Part shown: positions 11,537 through 23,154 of the stretch, piece by piece
How the letters are laid out: the number at the start of each line of letters is the position of its first letter
Numbering within the stretch: position 1 is the stretch's first letter
NCBI GenBank assembly: GCA_002682825.1
Contig: NOKP01000020.1
Location: forward strand, 372,001-436,000
Reading direction: 5' to 3'
Origin: Neonectria sp. B-13
Lineage: Eukaryota > Ascomycota > Sordariomycetes > Hypocreales > Nectriaceae
DNA: 64,000 bases
The notes under the pieces: model-generated
Told to the model about the DNA's origin: nothing
The model's database searches: none
The model's input: the letters and a program-made list of their open reading frames with translations, nothing else
Made by a program: the position numbers and the translations under genes

Positions 11537-12873
11537 ATGGACGGCTGGTCACCCTGGCATCACCATCTACTAGAAACAGATGGTCAGCATTCAGAATGCA
11601 GCAATAGCTGGAGAGACTTGATACCCATACGTAAGAAATGTTCTGATAACGAAGACGACATGTGCTCATCCTGATATTTTCGGCAAAAACAGCAAACCTA
11701 AGTGCCGAGGTCCGCACAGCCACTATGCCGCCCGCCAGATCTAAGGCTGGTGTTGGAGAGGCACATCAACAACCCCAGGAAGCACCTGTTTCGGGGTTTC
11801 CCAGCATCTATCATGTCTCCGAAAGTCCTTCTCAAATAGCACGGCCATGGTCAGAGCATTCGCATTGCTACGTTGGTATGGGTAGCTGGACGCACGAGCT
11901 CCTTTCGTATCCTACTTCTACGGCACTGAACTCTTCAGCTTGCGGAACCAAAGAAAGAACGAAAGAGCCGCGGAAAATCCCACCCAATCCAGAGGCAGAA
12001 ACAGCGAGATTGCAAAAGAGAACTTGCCAGAACTCTCTACGGATTGATGTCAAAAAGCAATCTGTCAACAATTACGAATCAAGAGCGTCCGCACATCTCG
12101 CATGTCCTTTCTACAAGAGAGACCCCAAAAGGTACCATGAGTGCCTGAAGTATGAACTTCGTCGACCTAAAGATGTCAAGCAACACATCTATAGAAGACA
12201 TTTGAAGCCCGAGTTCTACTGCGCGCGTTGCTTCAGAACTTTCTCAGCGGCTGAAGACAGGGATCGCCATACACGTGAGGTGCAATGCAAGCGTGCTGAT
12301 GACCTTCAGTTTGATGGGATTTCAGACAATCAGCGAAAGCAACTCCGAGACTATGTTAGTCAAAATCGGTCGGTTGAACAGCAATGGTATGATATATGGA
12401 ACATTGTCTTCCCTAATCAACCCATGCCTGCGTCGTGCTTTTCAGGCAACTACGTCGAGGAGACTATATCACAACTTCGGACCTTCTGGGACCACAGGCA
12501 GTCTGAGATTCTATCCGACGTGCTGGATCACAATGAATTCAATACCTTGAATCCCTGTCTCATTGACAAGGTATTCAGAAAAGTCCTTGATCGGGTCGAG
12601 ATTGAAACATCAAGCTTTGCTGTCGAGACGGCGTCAACGACACTGCTGGCAACGACATCTAAATCGGAGAAACTTGCACAAGCAGCCATTGTACAGAAGA
12701 AGTGGCCACATGGAGGTGTCATATCAGAAGGAACCCAGAACTCGCAGGTTGTCAATGCTTTGTTTGGAGACAAGACTTGCCCACCTTCCTTCGGCGACAA
12801 AGATGATTGGCCAAGTAACTGGCTGGTCGAAACTGACTATAAAGGCAAGAGCTACAATTATCTCCTCACTTGA
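11537..12873 (+). CDS. C2H2 zinc-finger protein of fungal type
   Basis: Two exons (11537-11630, 11693-12873; 62-nt intron with GTAAGA and CAG ends) give 424 aa. The central part (about residues 166-225) has the layout ACPFYKRDP, then C-x-K-Y-E-L-R-R-P-K-D-V-K-x-H-x(4)-H, then YCARCFRTFSAAEDRDRH. This is a pair of C2H2-type fingers arranged as in many fungal nuclear proteins found near HET and NACHT genes. The N-terminal 160 residues are Ser/Pro-rich and probably disordered. The C-terminal half has helices around DYVSQNRSVEQQWYDIWN. I chose the spliced start because it removes a non-homologous leader and keeps the frame; starting at an internal ATG (11725) is the alternative. Role unknown, likely DNA-binding. 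A coding-like segment lies just downstream (12947-13129). Confidence 0.7.
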
Positions 12874-12946
12874 TCTTGCCACTTTGTCCGGACGGTTCAT
12901 TGATCATCCTACCGTCTCTATGCAGTTGTCTTGATCGCTGTCTAGT

Positions 12947-13129
12947 TATGATCCGAGCAAACTGTTGAGAGTTGTCGCGATTTGTGCGAAGAATCCCAAC
13001 TGGTTAGTCGGGGTTTTGCTGGAGGAGCATATTATACAGCAGGACTGTGAATCTCCTGGGGTGAAAGCGATTGTCGACTTCCTAGAATCCTCGAAAGAAT
13101 TGTGTCAGGGCATCTCCGCCTCACTTTAA
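12947..13129 (+). other. Coding-like 60-codon segment downstream of the C2H2 gene
   Basis: The frame from 12947 to the stop at 13127-13129 reads as a helical protein end (KLLRVVAICAKNPNWLVGVL, then LEEHIIQQDC and KAIVDFLESSKELCQGISAS). A TCTAG acceptor sits directly before it. No donor in the C2H2 gene joins it in phase, so it is either a detached last exon after a frameshift or part of another decayed gene. Confidence 0.3.
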
Positions 13130-14931
13130 CATGGTGCCTTACGGAGTCTGTCTTCTGCGTGCGAGTGAATAGGTTCCATGTTTAACCCGAAGTTACTCGC
13201 ATTTAATCCATCAAGTGGATGGGGGGTTGTCGGTGTGAAATCTTGTCTCGGGGAAGTATCGTTGATTGCATGTGGCTTCCTGTTATCGTTGTGACACTAC
13301 AAGCTCTAAGAACAGGTCGAAATGTCCCAAATGAACCCATTAAGCCCCATTTCCCTTCGAGCTTGATCATCATATTGTCCCTTGTTCAGACGCCGTCGTT
13401 TAGGTACAATCAGTACGAGCCAGGCACAGTTGATGACGCAGTTTGGGTTCACGATCCCGAAGCCCACCACCATAGGATCCCAAAGTGTGCCCTCCTGAGG
13501 CATGACCACGAAAAGCGCAAGGGCAACACAAAAGAAATAGAGGTCTAAGAATGCAGCGGTCATTCAGATATCATCATCCAGCATGCCGGGATCTTCTAGA
13601 CTGAAGACGCACGCCCACTCTGGAAGATGAAGGATACTTCCAAGTTGGCCACCCCAACGCAGCACCATCTCCCTCCGTTCAACATTCTGTCTGTCATTCA
13701 CATAAACTTAACCTGTGAGGACAAACCTGCAAAGCCTTGGCAGACATATTCGCCCACACAATCCTCCATAGTGATTGACGTGGAATGCTAGTACTTACGG
13801 AGGGAGGGTAGTCGAGAAAGTATCCAAAAGAAAAAAGAAGAAAACAGAAAGGATGCCGAGGATGTGTAGATGTTCTGTCAGAATTGCCATCAATGAATGC
13901 AAGAGCGTCGAGGAGAAGAATGTTTGTCGTGACAATGGAGTTAATGTAAGACCTTGAGAGTTCGATCTACTCGAGTTACCTAAGATTTCTCCTTGAGACA
14001 TAACGACAAAAAGGTTCCATGCTACGAATCTAGAAGATTTACATTGGCTATCAGCTAACTATAACATGTCGAGTGTTTGACGTCTCTGATGTGGCATGAA
14101 AACTGTATCATGCACGTGCAAGGGACGTAGGCAATGAATTGACGCGTACGCGGTTAAAAACTTCAAGACGTGGTTTTGGCTCTTGAGATAGAGTTTTTTT
14201 TATGGAACTAAAAGAGAGCCTAGAACTCTCAATTGCGCTAATCAAGACCGGTTGCCGTCTCGACGTCTGGAACCCACCTCCTAGCATATGCAGCGCTCTT
14301 CGCGTCACCCCGTGCGATAGAGGTTCTAGTGCCTTGAATGTTTCGAAGCCTCAGCTTGGATAAGAGATAAAGAGCGAAGACCAACGCGTAGGCAATGGGT
14401 ATTGTTGACCGAGGGGCTTGATAGGACGTCTTTCTAGAATCGCAAATCTATCGAGGACAGGACCATTTCTGCATCACTGCTCAGTCTAAATTCATTATCT
14501 TGGTCAATTCCACGGCCTAGAAGAGAACAGTAATAGCCTCTAGATATGAAGTGCACCTGAAGTTTAATAGGCAAAGTACCCCAATGAACGAGACCCTTGT
14601 CCCCTCTTGTGTAGCCAATCAAGTCACCTCCACAACACGGAGTTCGCCCACTTAACACTCAGGCTAATATTACGAATCCGGACTGAGGCCGGAGAGAGCC
14701 CTGGAATGGGCAGCCCACATCCGATTCTTGCGTGCCGGTCAGCATACCTTTGCATGTGTCTTGGCTGAGGGCGGATTTACTCACAAGGGGCTTGCGGTAT
14801 TTAAGTGGATGTCTTGCCTGTAATCAATGAGGGGAAATGTTCCTCCCGCAACACTTTGTCGCGAGACGATCCCCCGAAGCTGCCGAAAATAATACCGACA
14901 CGTGTCATTAGGGAATTCCTCCTCGAGCAGA
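13130..14931. other. Intergenic, no supported gene
   Basis: Several short frames occur (13219-13563, 13795-14001, 14108-14308, 14434-14658). The minus-strand frame at 13795-14001 has a hydrophobic segment and a possible intron, but it does not extend into a convincing protein. Nothing is called. Confidence 0.4.
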
Positions 14932-16369
14932 ATGGCCACTGTTGATGCCGATCCTGTCGTCGCTCCCGATGAAAACGTTCGTTTAACCCATTACAACAAT
15001 GGCATCATGTTTCTAACTTCTAGTGGAGGTCGTTGATGAAGCGGATTCTGCGCTTGGTCAAGTACGAATAAACTCTTGCTCACTGTTTTATGAAGAGGTT
15101 GCAGTCATTAATACGACCATGGCCATTAGGATGTCGCATCGTCCACTGAAAGTTTGAGAAGCTCTATTCTCGATTATCGTCAAGAGAACGGGAGAACGTA
15201 TCACCGATACAAGGACGGCAGTAGGTCGCTCCTGTGCTTAGACGACTCTCTTCAGTGCCAACAAGCTCACAATTAAACCTGCTTATGATAGAATACAATC
15301 TTCCCAATGATGACCAAGAGAATGAAAGACTAGGTACAGTTGCTCATCTCGGCTACTATTGCAGAGTTCTTGCTCACACTATTCAGACCTGCAGCACAAT
15401 TTATGTCTTTTAACCTTCGACAACAAGCTGGGCCTAAGCCCTCCAAATATCAGCGGTTCAAAGGTCAACCGCGTTCTCGACTTGGGCACTGGCACAGGGG
15501 TCTGGGCAATTGACTTCGGTGATGAGCACCCCGATGCCCACGTAAAATTGACTATTTCGAAGGTGAAGATTTGCGGCTAACAAGATACACAGGTCATCGG
15601 CGTTGATTTGTCGCCTACTCAACCGAGCTTGTATGGTCCTTGCCCCTTTGGACTGCAGTCACAACTAATAAGTGTGCAGCGTCCCCCCCAATGTCCAATT
15701 TGAGATTGACGACATCGACGAAGACTGGACCTACGCTGAGCCATTTGACTACATCCACAGCAGATTCATGAACTTTAGTGTTCAAAACTGGACATCTTAC
15801 CTCGAAAAGATCTTCAAGTAAGACTAATACCCGCTGTCAAAATAATTGTTGATTCTAAAGCACCTAGGAACCTTGCTCCAGGTGGCTACGTTGAGCTGCA
15901 GGAGGTAGACGTTATGATGGGCTGCGATGACGGAACACTGACTGAAGATCACACACTCTTCAAATGGTGTAAACTTCTGGACGAAGCAGCTGTGAAATTG
16001 CAACGTTCCTTCGAGAGAACTAACAGGTTTAAGGATATTATGGCCGCGGCTGGATTTGTGGATGTGGTTGAGACCCGGTTCAAATGGCCAACTAATCGCT
16101 GGCCCAAGGAACGGAAGTATAAGGAACTTGGCGCGTGGAATAACGAGAATGCAAGCCTTGCTCTGGAGGCACTGACTATGGCTCCTTTCACGAGGAGCCT
16201 TGGCTGGAGTCGTGAGGAGGTCGAGGTCTTTTTGGTTGATCTGAGAAACGACTTCAACGATCGGAAGATCCATGCATACTGGCCAATGTATGAACCCCGA
16301 GATTTGCTGTATTATCGTGTGCTAATTATCTCTAGTTGCTCAGTTTATGGTAGAAAGCCTGAGGCTTAA
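14932..16369 (+). CDS. LaeA-type SAM methyltransferase (TAM/UMTA family)
   Basis: Nine exons (14932-14976, 15029-15061, 15130-15220, 15292-15333, 15387-15541, 15593-15630, 15680-15817, 15868-16287, 16336-16369) give 331 aa. Every junction preserves the frame. The protein has DLQHNLCLLTFDNKLGLSPP, motif I VLDLGTGTGVWAIDFGDEHP, then VIGVDLSPTQPSFVPPNVQF, NLAPGGYVELQEVDV, FKWPTNRWPKERKYKELGAW and the C-terminal VYGRKPEA. This is the order of the large fungal LaeA-like/UMTA methyltransferase family. LaeA itself is a nuclear regulator of secondary metabolism, but most family members are uncharacterised or modify small molecules. Intron 1 seems to use a GAG acceptor (15026-15028); the nearer TAG would break the frame. 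Unspliced, the gene looks broken; spliced, it is intact. Confidence 0.85.
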
Positions 16370-17130
16370 TGTCTCAACTTTGAAATAAGTAATCTGCCCG
16401 GAGCAAGTTGTGCCCTTGGATGAATAGCATTTGCAGAAGGGGGCTGTAATCTTCTAGTATACACTATGGACAGTGATCATTCATCTTAATTCTACCAAAC
16501 CCCTCCACCATCCCCAGAGAGTGTGATGGTCCAAGAATCGCCGAGAAAGCCTTACAATCGGCCAACTCTTCTCAGCAGCGCCTAGGCCAGAAGGTTCAGA
16601 ATTATATGACCTCTATCCATAAACACCTTCGCATTCTACATCGATGAGTGCTCACATCACGTCCATGTGGCAGCACACGCTCTTGAACAGCCGTATATCT
16701 TGTATCTCATCAAGCACAAGTCTCTTCAACTAGCCGATCCGATGCCCGCACCTTGTCTTCGGATTTGGCGACAATAAGTCGTAAATCTTTCGCCTGGCTC
16801 TTTCTGCCTCTTGATTGCTTACTCAACGAGGCAGTTTCCTTTATTTCTGAGTCGCTAGAAGCTTGGAGACGGGATTAAAGTGGAGAACTGGACAGAGCTA
16901 CTTGATAACTAATTCATCCCTTGCTTTTCAGTGCAGCGACTTGAAGCCGCACCGTTGGACCTATTCAACTCGGTGTAGTAATTCTTTATACGCCAGTCGT
17001 TGAAATAGTACTTGGACTGAGTAACGCCTTGAGTATATCCCCTCTATAGTTAGATGATCTTAGAGAATCTTTATTGATTTATTAAGAGCCGCACATATTC
17101 CATTATCTCTCGCACGCTAACTTAAAGACT
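16370..17130. other. Intergenic between convergent genes
   Basis: No gene. This holds the 3' flanks of the methyltransferase (plus strand) and the HET gene (minus strand). Confidence 0.5.
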
Positions 17131-19197
17131 CTAGACAAGATTCACAATCTCTTCGTGTGGCACCCAACCTTCCCCAACTTCCGAACAAGGTGGCACCCAT
17201 TCTACAACTTGTCCTTCCTCTCGTCCTGAATCACTGTACCCTTTGTACTCGTACTCCAGTAAACCAATCCTCCTATACACATTCTTTTGCTCATCCACAC
17301 ATAGAAGTACTAAAGAGTAATGCGCCTTTTCCAGCTTCAAAATTCTCAGACAGAAAACCCTTTCATCATACGCAAGCTCGTTCAACTCCTCCATGGAATC
17401 AGGTAGAAAGTCCATGTTGTAGTTGCCTTCTTGTCTTATGGTCTTCACCAAGGTCGGCACTAATTCTCCACGCAACTTCAACATATTCGATGGTGTCTCT
17501 GAAGAATGCGCAAGGCGAACCTTAGGGGTATAATGTTGTTCGAAGTTGTTTTCAGAGAAATCCCAGCGAACTCTGCCGTCTATCGACATCCACGACCAGG
17601 TAGGGAAAATCCTTTCCGGAGAACTCCAGGGCGTCCGGAAATGAGGGTTTGTATTAGGTATTCGTGAAGAGTCTGCGAACTTGCCTGGGCTCCAACTAAG
17701 ATCCACGGCTAGGTAATCAGTCCATATTCCAGCCAGATACTCGCCTTTCCTCATTTGTTTCATATACTGGGCAATTCCGTCGATAGCTGTGAGTTTGTCT
17801 GTCTGATAGGTTAAGGATGTGCTTGAGTACCATTCAGCAACCTGGTGCCATTTTTGAGCCAACTGGGTGGGATTGTAAACTTTTCTGAAGTGCTTCAACC
17901 CTAGAAGCTTAGGGATCTCAAGATAGGGGATCGCCTTCCTGCGAGCACTTTTGCATTGACAGGTGGTCCTCTTTCGACACTCCCATAATAACTCGTGTTC
18001 GCCAAACAAAAGTGTTCTGGGCGAAAGAAGCGTCTCTTGCACAACCCAGCCACGTGAAAATAGTGGAAAATCGTTGCGCCAGTGGTCGTATCTGACGCGA
18101 GCGTAGAACCGGAAAGGCTTGAGTTTATAGATCCCTTGTATGAGAGAAGTTTTGGGCGTAAAGAAGAGTCCATCGGTACATCCTTGGGAGGAAGCAGCTG
18201 CTAAAGTGAGATAGGCATTCGTGTAAATTGAACACATTTTACCTGCCTCACTTTCCCAATCCTTTTTAGAGAGTTCCTGATCCTCTAAGGAGTCTGAATC
18301 ATTGCTCTGAATAATGCAGAGTGAATCAATCCACAGGTATTGAATCCCGATCGTTCTCGTAAAGGCAATGGCGTCTCGGAATTTTCGGGGTAGTAAGCTC
18401 CAAGGGATCTCATTCTTATATTCCATAAGAGTCTTTGCAGTGAGCTTTGCAGACATGAGATTCGGGTCTCCCCAGTGGTGGCTGAGTGCGATATACCGCT
18501 TGGCCATTTCAGTCCAGTCCTTGATGTCAATCAAATCCTTGCTTTCCACGAGCCGAATAGGATCTTTCGATCGAGCTGGCGCTTTGCCCACATCTATCAC
18601 TCTGCTTGGTAACGATGGCGTTTTGTCGCTAGTGTCACACTCTGGATGGTATTTCCGACAGTTTTGCAGTTCTTCCATTGCCCAGTCAGAGCTCTCTTCA
18701 GATCCTGTGTCTTCTGGTATGTGTTTAGACACATTCAAGAAGTCCCATTGACAAAAGTTGTCTGCTGGTTGTCAGAACCCACTACAGCTTATCATGTACG
18801 ATTAAAAAACGAAGTGCTTACTCTCTGTTTTGTATAGGTCGATTTCAACTATACCTAAGCCTTCCAAATGGTACAGACGAATAAATGAGAACTTTGTGTC
18901 GGACTTTCCCACAGCAAATTGAACATCGACTTCCGACGGACTTTTAATTTCGTGAAATGCGCCAATAACCTTTCTTAGAATATCACATGAAGAGCATCCA
19001 TAATCTGCATTTCGGAACAAGGTAGAACATTTGAACAAAGGGCTGTTGCTAGAAGACTGTGATATAGCAACGTCGTCGAAATCGAGGCATAATTCACATA
19101 CAACGCCGCGGTTTGTCGTCTGCAGTGCTCTGTTGGATCCAGTCGCGCCAGAGCCGGACTTGCTGGACTGGCTTGGTTCGTCGGTGAAGAACGACAT
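17131..19197 (-). CDS. HET-domain (heterokaryon incompatibility) protein
   Basis: Two exons (18822-19197, 17131-18764; 57-nt intron) give 669 aa. Exon 1 has a Cys-rich leader (LCLDFDD, then a CSSCDIL motif) common before HET domains. The HET domain (PF06985), about residues 210-380, shows YIALSHHWGD, LPRKFRDAIAFTRTIGIQYL, WIDSLCIIQ, a conserved W-ESEAGKMCSIYTNAYLTLAA block, and SRGWVVQETLLSPRTLLFG. HET proteins mediate non-self recognition and programmed cell death when incompatible partners meet; most genomic copies have no tested partner. The start at 19197 (MSFFTDEPS) is preferred; an in-frame ATG at 19236 would add 13 residues. The acceptor lies in a CAG-CAG pair, so one residue may vary. 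No NACHT or WD repeat follows. Confidence 0.9.
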
Positions 19198-20732
19198 GCT
19201 GATTTGTGTACAAGTTGTGAGTGGTGTAGGCTTCAAGGTATGACCACGAGCTGATTTGGTTTATGGAATATGTCATAAACAGAAGTGAGCGGTGGTTGAA
19301 GGCCCTTAGTTTAGGACTGAGAGCGACGCAGGTCGCTTTTTAACCCCGCAGCTGACAAAATCATCACCAGTATACGAGGGTTCCGACGAAGGTCAGAGGT
19401 AGGAACGGCTGCTGAACATTTATTGGACCATGGGGGGCGTGCTCGGACTGACTGAACATTCCGACGATGATACACCCGGCCAAATTGGACTCCTACGTGA
19501 AGCGTCAGCCGGGGCTATGCAGGGCTGCTGTACTTGATAGGCTATTGCGTAGCAGACTTGTGGCAGTCTTACGTTCTGTTTCGCATTTATCTAGCAAATT
19601 GGGCTTCTACACGAATATCTCCTCACTGATGCGCTGGGTATCCGCATAAAGAAGTTGGCTTGGAACGGCTCAAGGTGTGATTTTATGCAGGCATGAGCTG
19701 CAATGGTGACCCACTACGTTTCATTCTACTGCACGTCAGTACTCCCTGCACGAATTCAAATGTAGATTAAGATAACAATTCTACGTTGTATTAGCACTGA
19801 ATTGCCGCATATTTATTTATACAAACACTTTGTTCACGCAATTATTATTCCTGAGGCGGTTATGTTTAACATACTAGATAAATTATATTATTCACTCTTT
19901 CTTTATATAAGTATTCTACTTTAGTTGTTCACATACATGGCCGCTAATGGGTGTGGTTAGGCAGGAATGCATAAAGACCACCTATAATGCAGTACCAAAC
20001 CTTCTCTCTCACGGGCGAATAGATAACGCAGATCACTTGCCGGCTCTAAGCGAGCAGTGCACTGTCAGCTACCCACTGCAAGCCACTCCTGCAACCTCCA
20101 TGTCATCTCACAATTGAGGCAAGATACTACAGCCAATGATTCCCAATCGGTTCGCCCTTGTTGCCGAGTCGACAGTTTCTCCCTCATGGTATCACTGTGA
20201 CTTTTCATGCGACTTCTTTCAAAACAGTTGCGTCCTGCCCCTCTCGCCCCATTAAGTGACCCGCCGAGCTGAACGAACAATTTATTGGCTTTGGCTTACC
20301 TGCATTTATCAGTTTGTGAGAAGTTACTGAACGCTTGATGGCCCTGTGTCGTGTCTCTGCCGCTACATGGTCAGCTGCCCGCGATTAGGCACCTATCTGG
20401 CGTGTCCTCAGATCAGGCTTGCTTCGACACCGATGACGAGTTGTGGCTGCAGCCGGTCAAACATGCTGTTTCTAGGGTCTTCGACAGGTTTTCCATGAAC
20501 CTAACAACGACAATGGATCGACGCTGTTGTCTCTTTCCCCGGAGAGGAGGTAACATAAATCGTTCAATCAAGATCCATACAACACTTGGGTACACTAAAG
20601 ATTTAGCAGGTTTTAGCTAATACATAGATATATAAAGCACTTAGTGTATTTAGTCCAGGGCTAATGGCATAATTCCTTTTCTTGGGACCAACTTTTGAAA
20701 TGCTCCTCTGTACATGAGGACACAATAAAACC
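19198..20732. other. Intergenic, partly AT-rich
   Basis: No gene. About 19780-19930 is strongly AT-rich (runs such as TATTTATTTATACAAAC). Short frames at 20065-20620 show no motif. Confidence 0.5.
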
Positions 20733-21526
20733 TTAATTGGATAACACTGGTGCCTTGCCAATCCAATCAGACCTGCTAGACATCTCTCTCAAAACCCATG
20801 CTGTCATACTTTTTCTAGACAAGAACATCCCATCGGTACCAGACCCCGTGTATGTAGCGTTTACTGGTGCCTCGGGACCATTCCCAAGAAAAGGGACTCG
20901 GAAGAGGGTCCATTTCAATTGGGTGACGTTTTGAGACGTCACAAAGCCGCCAAGTCCTTTGAACTCGTCAAAAGCAGACCCACCAACAATTTTGACAAGA
21001 GCAACCGACGCTCTCCACTTCAAAGCACCTTTATCTTGAGGCGCAGTGAATGAACACGTGCCGAGCACCATGGCCCTCTCGAAATTATTAGCGACTAGAA
21101 GTGGGAATATCAACTTCATCGCATCGGTCACAGGCTATGCAGTTTATTGGTTATCAATGTCAAGTCCCGCAAGAGAGAAAGGATGATAGTTGATTGATGG
21201 GACGTACTGTGCCTTTCGAGCTCGCAACAGGCCCTGCGAACGAGACGAAAATTGTGGCACCAGATGCAGCAGCCTTCCGCAGGCCGGATGCATCTTCAAA
21301 AGTGCCTTGAATGACGGTGACCCTGGTATTGCCACTGATGTCGGTGGGTAGTTTGGCGGGGTTCCGTACGTAAAGAGTAAGTTGATGTCCCTCCTTAAGG
21401 GCGGCAGAACAAAAGTTCAAGCCTGTCAGGCCTAGAAATTATTCAACTATCAATATCTGTATGAAAGCAATGCGAGGCTGGCTACTTACCAGTGGCTCCG
21501 AGAACTAAGATGTGCTCTGGTGCCAT
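20733..21526 (-). CDS. NmrA-like NAD(P)-binding Rossmann protein
   Basis: Three exons (21490-21526, 21208-21431, 20733-21134) give 220 aa. Splicing rebuilds the N-terminal dinucleotide loop HILVLGATGLTGLNFCSAAL (the GATG-x-x-G pattern), followed by EGHQLTLYVRNPAKLPTDI, VTVIQGTFEDASGLRKA and ATIFVSFAGP. These features mark atypical short-chain dehydrogenases of the NmrA/HSCARG type, which bind NAD(P) and act as redox sensors or reductases. There is no Tyr-x-x-x-Lys pair, as usual for that group. Later strands read LKWTLFRVPFLGNGPEAPVN. The length is normal for the small members. Function not further predictable. Confidence 0.8.
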
Positions 21527-22159
21527 GATCAACGGGTTCGTCTTTTTATTCGTCTTTTCCTAATGACAGGTGCTTACTGACATACAGAGGCGGGGGGATC
21601 TGCTATTTTATAACTCCGGAGTTATATGCTTAATAATAACATTGAACGGAAGCAATTTGAATCCGCAAGCTTTTTTTCCTCAGCAGCTGATTATAATTCG
21701 AGCGCTTATGACAAACCACAGTGACCATTTGACACCACTTGTGCGGAGTCAAAATACATCCGTGTTTAGCTAAGAAGAAATCAGTCAATGCTACGATTCT
21801 CCAAAGCTCAAGCACACGAAAGCCCCATTTCCTTTTCTAAAGCTGAGCTGTTCCTGAGTTCGGGTTGAGGTCCGTGTGAGGCTAAGAAAGTGCCGGAGAA
21901 GGCGATACAGTGCACAACTTAATACTGGCTGGCTGGCTCAACACCCGAGCTTACACATATTCCATTTTTACAAGGTCTAGGGCACAATAATAAATATCAG
22001 AGTACTTTAACACTATAGTTAGTTTTAGGTGAACATTTCTAAGTCATGAGCGCAAAGTCCCAGGAGATGCTTCTTGTATTAGGGTACTACTTAAAGCGAA
22101 GAAGCGCAGTCCACCCGTATTCCGAACCTGCTACACCTACTTCCTAATGGTTAACTCCT
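21527..22159. other. Intergenic, no supported gene
   Basis: Upstream region of the NmrA-like gene and 3' flank of the broken dehydrogenase. No gene seen. Confidence 0.5.
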
Positions 22160-23154
22160 CTACTCATCAGTCAATCCCACAATCTTCAACGAATCCGCCC
22201 AAAGTCTAGCCTCATTCTCCTCGTTGTAAGCGTGGCTGACATAGCCTGCACCCGTCAAGTCGCCGTCGTCTGGACCGCGCTTTGCCTCAGCGCAATTCTC
22301 AAGATATCTACCACCCTTGTTCTCCCACTCCTTCCCAATCGCAGCCCACACGGTGGTTGCAGCGCCTTGAGCCTCATTCTTCATCAGTTTGAGCAGCTCT
22401 TTGTTCGAGGTCCATGACTCAATATCAGATGCAGAAAGGTCCTTCTGAAGAGCAGTAACGACACCACCAGGTTGAACACTTGTCGCATGGAGCCCTTGAG
22501 ATCCGTAACGGCGGTCGATCTCATTAGCCATGTAAATGTTGGCGGTTTTCGACTGTGCGTAAGATGTCCAGGGGTTGTAGTCTCCCTTTTGGAAATTGTA
22601 GTTGTCCGATTCGTTGATCCCAGTAACTCGATGGCCAGAGGAAGCTAGGTTGACAACTCGTGAATGAAGCTCAGGAGTTGAAGCAGCTAGCAGCGCTGGC
22701 TTCAGGTGTTGGAAGAAGAGGAAATGAGACAGGTGGTTCGTTCCAAACTGCAACTCATGGCCGTCCTTGGTGAATTAGAGCTCGGGGACTGCCATAATTC
22801 TATGACTAGGACGTTGAATTTGTCTGTCTTTGCAAGAATCGACTTCGCAGCAGCACGCACGCTATCAAATGATCCCTGGTCCATCTGGACAAGTTCCATT
22901 CGCTCTGGCTCAAGTATTCCAGCCAAGGCTGTCTCCGCTTTGGCGAGATCTCTAGCCGTCAAGAAGAGTGTTGTGCCGGTAGCCGCGAGGGCTCGAACCG
23001 TCTAGATGCCGAGACCAGACGAGGTGCCGGTGATGACAATGACGTTGCCCTTGAGTTTGAATTCAGCTCCTTTATCTTTCACGATCTGCAATGCTGTTGG
23101 GCGAGAATCCCCTGGGCCCTCCGGGTTGATATGAGCTGCTTCGTATCGAGACAT
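22160..23154 (-). pseudogene. Broken short-chain dehydrogenase (retinol dehydrogenase/WWOX-like)
   Basis: The reading begins at MSRYEAAHINPEG, shows the cofactor motif VIVITGTSSGLGI, and ends in a complete C-terminus (DSLKIVGLTDE). It includes the catalytic region SYAQSKTANIYM (Tyr-x-x-x-Lys) and FGTNHLSHFLFFQHLKPAL. Three lesions break it: a TAG stop at 23002-23004, directly after GLGI, where family members have a coding residue; a small deletion near 22795-22808 that destroys the NNAG motif and shifts frame; and a TAA stop at 22775-22777. The family oxidises or reduces alcohols and ketones with NAD(P). The C-terminal 197 codons remain open, so decay is probably recent. Confidence 0.85.

Noticed and set aside
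13795..14001. Minus-strand frame with a hydrophobic segment and a possible intron
   Set aside because: The spliced continuation gives no convincing protein and ends quickly.
19780..19930. AT-rich tract as possible RIP-degraded transposon
   Set aside because: Too short, with no terminal repeats or recognisable transposase or reverse transcriptase remnants.
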